A stretch of DNA of 64,000 nucleotides. It comes from Clavulina sp. PMI_390. Lineage: Eukaryota > Basidiomycota > Agaricomycetes > Cantharellales > Hydnaceae. Each line of letters opens with the position of its first letter. Position 1 is the stretch's first letter. The stretch is from NCBI GenBank assembly GCA_015039315.1, contig WIDE01000019.1:1-64000 (forward strand). Direction: 5' to 3'. Shown here in pieces: positions 57,529 through 64,000 of this stretch. The position numbers and the translations under genes were made by a program. Below the pieces are notes generated by a model, which saw only the letters and a program-made list of their open reading frames with translations, did no database searches and was not told where the DNA came from.

Positions 57529-58519
57529 ATGGCCTGGACTCGTCACAATCCTCCTCGCGTGCATAGCAAACCTGGCTCATCTGCACATCAGAGATCGGGG
57601 CTGACATCCGATCTATTACCTTCACGGAATCCACCTTCTAAAGCTGCAAAGAATGTTGGCTCTTCTCAGCCAGCGACTGCGCTACCAAAGAGCAAAGAAG
57701 TTCATCGATTAGAGAACCTCTTGACGGCCGCAGAGACTCCAGACTGGTCCCCTAAACATCCCAAAGAAGGGTGCTTTTGTAGAGGCGAGTCATGACCCAT
57801 ACATCGCTGAAAGCCGTTCTAAGCAAAAGCCATACAAACTTGTGACTCCAGCTCGACGGCACCATGTCTCTCGTTACATATCGTTATGTACACATTGCGG
57901 ACTCGTCCTATGCGAGCTGCAGCATCCCGCCCTTCCTTGTCCATCATGCCGATCCTCCTTATTTCTTCAGCCCGCAGCCCGTCCAGCGGTCATTGCAAAG
58001 ATCACATCGGACCTCCAGGCAGTTCTCAAATCGGAGGCAGATGCCCGTGAACGAGAGTTAGCAGAGCAAAGAGATCGTGAAATTGCCGCTGCAGGTGGAG
58101 GGGCTTTCCCCGTCCTCCAGGCCTCCGCTGGCTCAGGAGCGTCTCATCAACCATCACAACCTCACAAAGTACTATCACTCAACTCCAAGACTAAGAAAGT
58201 CATGGTCTCTACCACTGTCACTCGTACTGTAACCCCTCCACCGTCAGGACCGTCTGCCGCTGAGCGTGCAGTAGAAGAGGCCGAGCTGGAAGATGTCGTG
58301 CCACTACAGACGCGACAGACTAGAGTTGGCCCACCAAAGGTCATGACTGAGCATGCAGAACGCGCTGGGACCGAGCGACGTTGGGAGCCAGTGCGGGGAG
58401 GAGGTGCTATGTATGTTCAACCACCTGGGCAACCGAAGAGCGGGGCTGCGTCGGGAGGGGGGAAGGGAAGAAAGCGAGGCAAGGATAACAAGGATTCTCA
58501 AGCTACAACTTCCATTTGA
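57529..58519 (+). CDS. ASC-1/TRIP4-type C2HC5 zinc-finger protein
   Basis: Two exons, 57529-57784 and 57852-58519, 307 residues. The intron uses a GC donor (AG/GCGAGT). Splicing restores the zinc finger CFCRARRHH, then LCTHCGLVLCE and PCPSC, the pattern of the activating-signal-cointegrator zinc finger (C2HC5), known in TRIP4. In animals and yeast the ASC-1 complex acts in transcription co-activation and ribosome-collision quality control. A charged helical segment (EADARERELAEQRDREIA) and a basic C-terminus (GKGRKRGKDNK) follow. It is shorter than human TRIP4 and lacks a visible ASCH domain. Confidence 0.8.
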
Positions 58520-59545
58520 AACAAGGTCGGAGACTTCACAAGCCAGCGATTTTTGCACGGGATTCAAGACGGTCACAGGTCCCTTTGTAATAGGCAGGGT
58601 TCCCTTGGCCAAGCCGACACTATAAAGGCGGAGTTTATTCTGGGACATGTTTATAGCGGGTTCGTTGGAGACGTTTTCCTCAGGAGGACTATCAATCTGC
58701 CGCGTCCATGTGCACTTGCGGGTGTCAAGAGACCTGATGGAACTGTCAACGATGTAGCTCGCCAAGTACTTGGAAAGCACTGGCGGCCGCATGTGCTTGT
58801 TCGTGACTTGTAAGATGTATTGAGAACGATCGACGGGCCGACAGGTGACAGCCTCTGCTGATCTATTGACGCCGACTCGGGGCAAAGAGCAGCCGGTCTT
58901 ATTTCTTTTCTTAGCCAGCCCCGGATGGTGGGCAAAGCACCTCCCCAATCGCGGGAACCGCCAAACATTGTTCAACAGACCCGCCGCCCTCCACTCAAGA
59001 CACTCACAGAGCACACGGCTTCGCGTGTTTTCGAGGCGGCCCGTTTGAACGATGAGAATATTGCCAAATCCACGTATAAGAGCCCATTTGGCCGAAATTC
59101 ATACTATCTGCCCTCGTGTCTGCTCGTGCAACGACGAGCTCTACCACTGTATTGGCCAATTATCGGAGGGAGCTCGGGGTTACTCACTCTGGGATCTATG
59201 GAACTAATTGAAGCCCAACTTCTGCACCAAGATTCTCCCCACATTGTAAGTGAATATACTGGAGGCTCAGCTGAGACCGTCTAATTTACTCTAAAATGCT
59301 ACCGGGCCACCGGCCACCGACAGAATTGATAGAAGTCCTAGCGCCATCCTCGTCGTGTCGGCCGCCAACAGTACGGCTGGATGAACCTACTTCCTCATGG
59401 ATATCGGGGATTTCTTGGGATTATGCCATTCTATGGGGCTGCCCTGGCTGCCATGACCATGTGCTTCGATTTCAGGGATATATAAGATGCCAGCGGGATG
59501 TGAAGATAAACCACGATCTTGTCTAGGTAGAGGTCTTCTACTTCG
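58520..59545 (+). other. Intergenic with an unassigned coding-like frame (about 58625-59250)
   Basis: A plus-strand open stretch to about 58813 (AEFILGHVYSGFVGDVFLRR) can join, in phase, a donor GTAAGATG at 58814 with an acceptor at about 58916, continuing QPRMVGKAPPQSREPP... to about 59250. The composition looks protein-like, but no start exon, family or end was found. A 236-residue minus-strand ORF overlaps it. It could be a small gene or just chance. Confidence 0.25.
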
Positions 59546-62500
59546 ATGCTCTTGCTCTCTCTTCTACCTCTCCTATGCGGGACTGCTGTCCTTGCGAAGC
59601 CTGAACGCGTCCATGAACGCGCCGCGAGCCCTAGCAGCACTCCACTGTACAAAAATCCTCATGCTGCCATTGAGGATCGTGTCGAGGATCTCCTTGCACG
59701 AATGACCATCCAAGAGAAGGCTTCTCAACTGTAAATGCCCCTTGAGACATCTATTCTACCATCATGTCCCTAATCTTCTTTCTCGACAGCATCCAAGGTG
59801 ACATCGACGGATGGATGAACATGACCGACCCCTTGGATAACACACTCACATACAATGAGACTGGTCTCGAATACATGGCTACCTACAAGGCTGGGTCAAT
59901 TTGGGCTGGCTATGCAGCTCCTTGGGAAAAATATGCGTAAGTTTTCGAGTCCTATACCACTCGACGTTCGTGTTCACATTCGACGGAATATACTAGCTAT
60001 GCCATTAATGTGGGCCAACACTACATGGTCGAGAAGACTCGACTTGGTATCCCTGCTCTATTCCAGAGCGAAGGCCTTCATGGCTTTACCACCAACGGAA
60101 CTATTTACCCGTCTCCCCCTGGTCTTGCTGCGAGCTGGAACCCCGCACTTCTCTCCAATGTGTCCGCTACCATCTCCAACGAAGCTGAACCTCTCGGTAT
60201 TACTCACATTTTTGCTCCGGTCCTGGATCTCGGTCGAGAACAACGATGGGGCCGAATTGAAGAGAATTATGGAGGTACGCAGTGTGTGGTTCGGTGATAA
60301 GCTCTTTGTGGTGTGCTCACAGTCATCCATGCATCACATAGAGGATCCATTCTTGTCCGTTCATACCACTCTCTCTTGTCGTTGGCTGACCTGACACGTG
60401 CAATAGGTCCTCCGTGATGGGTGCAGCATTCGTCAAAGGTCTCCAAACTGGGAGACGCCAGAACGCCTCTTCCACCGCGCTCGCTCGCATGGCAGCGACG
60501 TGTAAGCACTTCACCGGCTATGGCTCTCCTTTCGGTGGGCTGTAAGTGATGTCTACCCTGTATAACACTCTGCTTCTCTTTGTGTGCTGAAGAGGTGTCT
60601 GTTGGTACGTGATAGTAACGCAGCACCCGTTATTGGCGGTGAGCGCGAGCAGCGCCACTTCTTCCTCAAGCCCTTCGAGAAGGGTTGTGTTGATGCTGGT
60701 GCTCTGGCGATCATGACATCCTACTCAAGTTATGACGGTATTCCTGTAGTCTCTGATACCCGTGAGTGACGCTTTCGCCCGCCTTTTCATTGGGTACTGA
60801 AGATCCGCTGGTTTGGGTCAGATTTGCTGATTGACATTGTGAGCCTTACGATGTGTATAGATCGTGGGGCCAGTAATTGCTGATACTTTGACGGCTCATA
60901 TAGCTTCGTAACGAGTGGGGATATAAATACTGGGTTACTACTGGTGAGTGTCTTGACGTTCTTATGCATGTGTAGTCGAATCTCATGAAGGTATTGCAGA
61001 TGCCGGGTGCGTACTACTTGCGCTGTGCCTTCCCCTTTAATTCTGAATATGTATCTGGTCTCCGTACTCCGCAAATCTAGCTCGGTATGTTGTAACGCCC
61101 TCCTCCATAGGAACCCCTCTAATACGCTCCTCTTTAGGTGGACAACTTGATCAACTTTCACTACACTTGCGAGACCCGCGAATGCGCCGCGGCCGCCGCT
61201 CTGGCTGGGCGACAAGGCGAGATGGGTGGTGGGACTTACACCTATCTTACCATCCCTGGTACGTCCAGATTATTACGATCAACAATTTACTGCTGGGACT
61301 CATCTGATTACTTGATGGGACACGAATTTGGCGCACGTAGATCAGGTCGCGGCTGGAACTATTCCGATCGCGCATGTTGATGATGCTGTGAGGACAATCC
61401 TGAGGACCAAATTTGCCCTCGGTTTGTTTGAGAGTACGTCATGATCCCACCAAATATCTGGCGCAAAATGGATTCTAATCTCATCTCGTTCTGAAATTGG
61501 CACCATTGTCCATGCCGACTGGATATCATCAACCATCAGGCCCTTACCCGTACGCCAACTACACCGCCGGCCTTCATACCAACTCAACACGTGAGGTGCT
61601 CCACCAAATGGAACGCGAGGCCATCGTATTGCTCGAAAACAATAACAACGTTCTCCCCCTCAAGAAATCCGGCAGCGTCGCACTCATTGGCCCCTCTGCG
61701 GACGTCGTTTCCCTTGGCGACTACGTCTTCTTCAATTCAAGCAATTACGGTGTCACCCCCTTGGATGGAATGAAGCAGCTTTATGGTAACGAAGTCACAA
61801 TCAACTATGCCGAAGGGTGCAAATGGTGGAGCAGTGACGAAAGCGAGTGCGTGTCTTGTCCGAAGCCATCTTATAGACCGACAGTTAGCCGGCGTCGCTG
61901 ATGGCTAGTTCCTCAGGTTTCCCGATGCCATCGCTGCCGCTCACGCCTCAGATGTTGCAGTGGTTATGGTTGGTACATGGTCGCGCGACCAGACTACTCG
62001 TACGTTACCACATTCCTTAACGTATTCTCTTTTCGAGTTTAACTCGAATCGCTCCTAATTTGCCGCTCCCGTTCAACTTTAGTTTGGGAGGGTCTCAACG
62101 CGACGACCGGCGAGCACGTGGACTCCTCCTCACTAGGTCTCGTTGGAGCACAGCTAAGTCTGGTCCAAGCAATCAAGAATACTGGGAAGCCCACAGTGGT
62201 CGTCTATGTCTCTGGGAGACCAGTTGCGGAGCCGTGGATTGCTGACAGTACGTCGTCCTCACTCTGAAATGTAGGCGGATTAAGCGAGACTAATTGATGG
62301 AAATTTTTCGCCTCTAATTCCCAGACGCTGATGCTATCGTGCAGCAATTCTACCCTGGTGATCTGGTTCGTTCGCCTCTCAACACCCCGCACTCTGCTGT
62401 TGTTCACTTCCATGCCAACTTCTTTTGTAACAGGGCGGTATCGCTATCGCTGAGGTTCTCTTTGGGGACGTCAATCCTTCTGGTAAGTCTATAAAGCCTA

Positions 62501-63411
62501 TTGTGACATCCTTACCATCAAGAGCGACTGACATGTTTATGCGATCTAGGCAAACTCCCCCTCTCTGCTCCCCGAGACGTTGGTAAGCTGAATAGTCGGC
62601 TAGTCGGCGCTGCAAATGTTGATAACAACTCTTTTCCTCCCATTTCAAGGCACAACCCCTGCGTACTACAATTACCTCAAAGGTGGTAGAACCCTCGATC
62701 CCGGGCACATTACGCCAAATGGCACGCTCGTCTTTGGGCATCAGGTGGGTCCTAATTACTCGCCGCCAGATTATAGAATAGATCTAATTTCATATCCTCG
62801 GCGTTGGCAGTATATTCTCGACTCGCCTGTCCCTCTCTGGTCCTTCGGATACGGCATAAGTTATACAACTTTTGCCTACTCCAACTTGCGCCTATCCAAA
62901 TCCAGCTTGAAGGCCACAGACACCCTCACTGTGACAGTGAATGTGAAGAATAGCGGGAGTGTGGCTGGGAAAGAAGTCGTTCAGGCAAGCGAAAATGCTT
63001 CCAGACTGCATGATTTGGGTGTTGAATAGCGATTATTGACCTCAATTCGGTGTATTTCGTTGGGGCTTCACAGGCATATGTCACCGACGTGGTATCAAGT
63101 GTCGTGACTCCCAATCAGTACCTTGCTGGATTCCAGAAAACGAATGAGCTTGCGTAAGCCCGCTTGTTACTTTTGTTACTCCCTAAGTTTAGCCACGCTA
63201 ACAACCACGTTTTTTCCTTTCGCTACTCATCCATACACCGCCGATGACTATCAGGGCCGGTCAATCTGTCGACGTGAGCATCCAGATCCCTATGCAAGAC
63301 CTTGCAGTGTGGACTGTCAATAGCAAGTGGGTCGTTGAGCCTGGAAGCTTCACGCTCAGGATCGGGTCCAGCCAGGAGGTCCTGCTGAACTCGACGTTCG
63401 CCGTTGTGTAA
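59546..63411 (+). CDS. Secreted GH3 glycosidase (beta-xylosidase/beta-glucosidase type)
   Basis: 22 exons: 59546-59730, 59790-59936, 59997-60274, 60342-60354, 60407-60541, 60616-60761, 60822-60838, 60904-60943, 61000-61006, 61081-61084, 61138-61258, 61341-61433, 61540-61846, 61917-61999, 62083-62247, 62325-62365, 62434-62482, 62550-62582, 62650-62744, 62811-62984, 63074-63153 and 63255-63411, giving 789 residues. A signal peptide (about 17 residues) leads. Motifs: [47 protein letters not shown], the nucleophile segment TTDAGSVDNL with Asp321, and a C-terminal fibronectin-III-like domain. It releases terminal sugars from plant-wall or glucan oligomers outside the cell. Micro-exons of 13, 17, 7 and 4 nt are needed to keep the motifs. 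Confidence 0.8.
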
Positions 63412-63823
63412 ATGTATTGGGATAGGCAACTTTCGTTCTAAACAGGTATACTCTATTGGCACATCGCCGCATTGGGAAAAAGGAAGGGAGGTATTCAGCA
63501 CTACCTGATAGTGTTGTGTACCCTATTGGTTTCATTTTCTCTAGAATATTCTGTGCTGGGAACTTGTGACTTATCATGGGTTGCCCTTGGTTTTCGTGTA
63601 CATTCCAAGTTTGTTAATTTATAATGTACACTCGTTGACTCCACTATCTACCCTGGTAGTGTATTAGCAGTAGGTCCGCCACAACCCTTGAACTAATCAC
63701 TCCAAAGAGCGACAAACAGGAGGTGTTGTATAGCACATTCTAGATATCCACCCCATCATACGCCAACAGCAGCCTCGGACTCTGCCGCGCTCATCAACTC
63801 GATTCGCTTGGGGAGAGAACTGG
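63412..63823. other. Tail-to-tail intergenic region
   Basis: 3' flanks of the GH3 and aspartic protease genes. No gene seen. Confidence 0.4.
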
Positions 63824-64000
63824 TCAAGCTCGCGTAGCGAGTCCAATTCGCCAATTTGTCGTGTCGTAGACTGAGTAGTAGTTCTCGAGAAACTTCTGTC
63901 CAAGGAGGAAGTTGACGTCTCCTGGAGGCCCTCCATCACCGATCCATGCATAGTATGAGCCGGCGGTAAGCCCAAACGCGCGGCTAGCAACAAAAAAAAA
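63824..64000 (-). CDS. Pepsin-like aspartic protease (A1), 3' end only
   Basis: The minus-strand frame ending at the stop 63824-63826 reads GSYYAWIGDGGPPGDVNFLL, then GQKFLENYYSVYDTTNWRIG. This is the C-terminal end of pepsin-like proteases (GDxFLxxYYxVYDxxxxRIG pattern). The rest, including both catalytic aspartates, lies beyond the window. Such enzymes are usually secreted or vacuolar. An intron may lie near 63970. Confidence 0.7.
   Translation of the reverse strand, partial: FFFVASRAFGLTAGSYYAWIGDGGPPGDVNFLLGQKFLENYYSVYDTTNWRIGLATRA

Noticed and set aside
58304..59014. 236-codon minus-strand ORF
   Set aside because: Overlaps the TRIP4-like gene end, starts from no supported exon and has no motif.
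1..64000. CRISPR arrays, bacterial operons, rRNA
   Set aside because: No regularly spaced repeats, ribosome-binding sites or rRNA motifs; the window is clearly eukaryotic.

Overview
The window reads as nuclear DNA of a filamentous basidiomycete fungus, most likely an agaricomycete; a Rhizoctonia/Ceratobasidium-type genome fits, but I cannot prove the genus. Reasons: nearly every gene is split by short 41-90 nt GT-AG (sometimes GC-AG) introns, the tRNA-Lys genes have introns, and the gene content is fungal (NBP35, D-amino-acid oxidase, GRGG-repeat DUF3602 protein, GH3 secreted glycosidase, DHA1 transporter, BTB family, pepsin-like protease). All gene models here were spliced by eye, using reading-frame continuity and family motifs. 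A 443-base run of N (10291-10733) is an assembly gap.

Layout. (1) 1-11.4 kb is repeat-rich. It holds a large Crypton-like tyrosine-recombinase element (about 5.2-11.4 kb, with the N gap inside), a deletion derivative of the same family (0.6-2.86 kb), the 3' end of another copy (1-478), and a cluster of tRNA 3'-end fragments (3.64-3.77 kb). (2) 11.5-17 kb has two intron-containing tRNA-Lys(UUU) genes, a MYND-finger gene, an unknown four-exon gene, a tRNA duplication scar and a candidate small secreted cysteine-rich protein. (3) 17.9-28 kb: an ARID plus protein-kinase-like fusion, a divergent pair of FAD oxidoreductases (TDA3-like and D-amino-acid oxidase), a membrane-anchored heparinase II/III-like protein and a dynein roadblock light chain. 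(4) 28.4-38.9 kb: five same-strand BTB paralogs, two of them broken, with a zinc alcohol dehydrogenase inserted between the fourth and fifth. (5) 39.5-47.4 kb: NBP35 and a DHA1 MFS transporter from a shared 281-bp head-to-head region, then an unknown 906-residue Pro/Gln-rich coiled-coil protein. (6) 50.6-64 kb: a GRGG-repeat protein, an FHA protein and an ASC-1/TRIP4-type zinc-finger protein sharing a 102-bp intergenic promoter, a 22-exon secreted GH3 glycosidase with micro-exons around its catalytic residue, and the 3' end of a pepsin-like aspartic protease.

The genes do not form one pathway. Local functional links are the two FAD amine/amino-acid oxidase-type enzymes head to head at 20-24 kb, the secreted carbohydrate- and protein-degrading enzymes at the right end, and the expanding and decaying BTB array. 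The most interesting signals are the GH3 micro-exons, the ARID-kinase fusion, the paired CxxC motifs shared by all BTB copies, the two 69-nt frame-neutral introns inside the MYND finger, the 57-residue secreted candidate, and the tRNA-Lys duplication scars.
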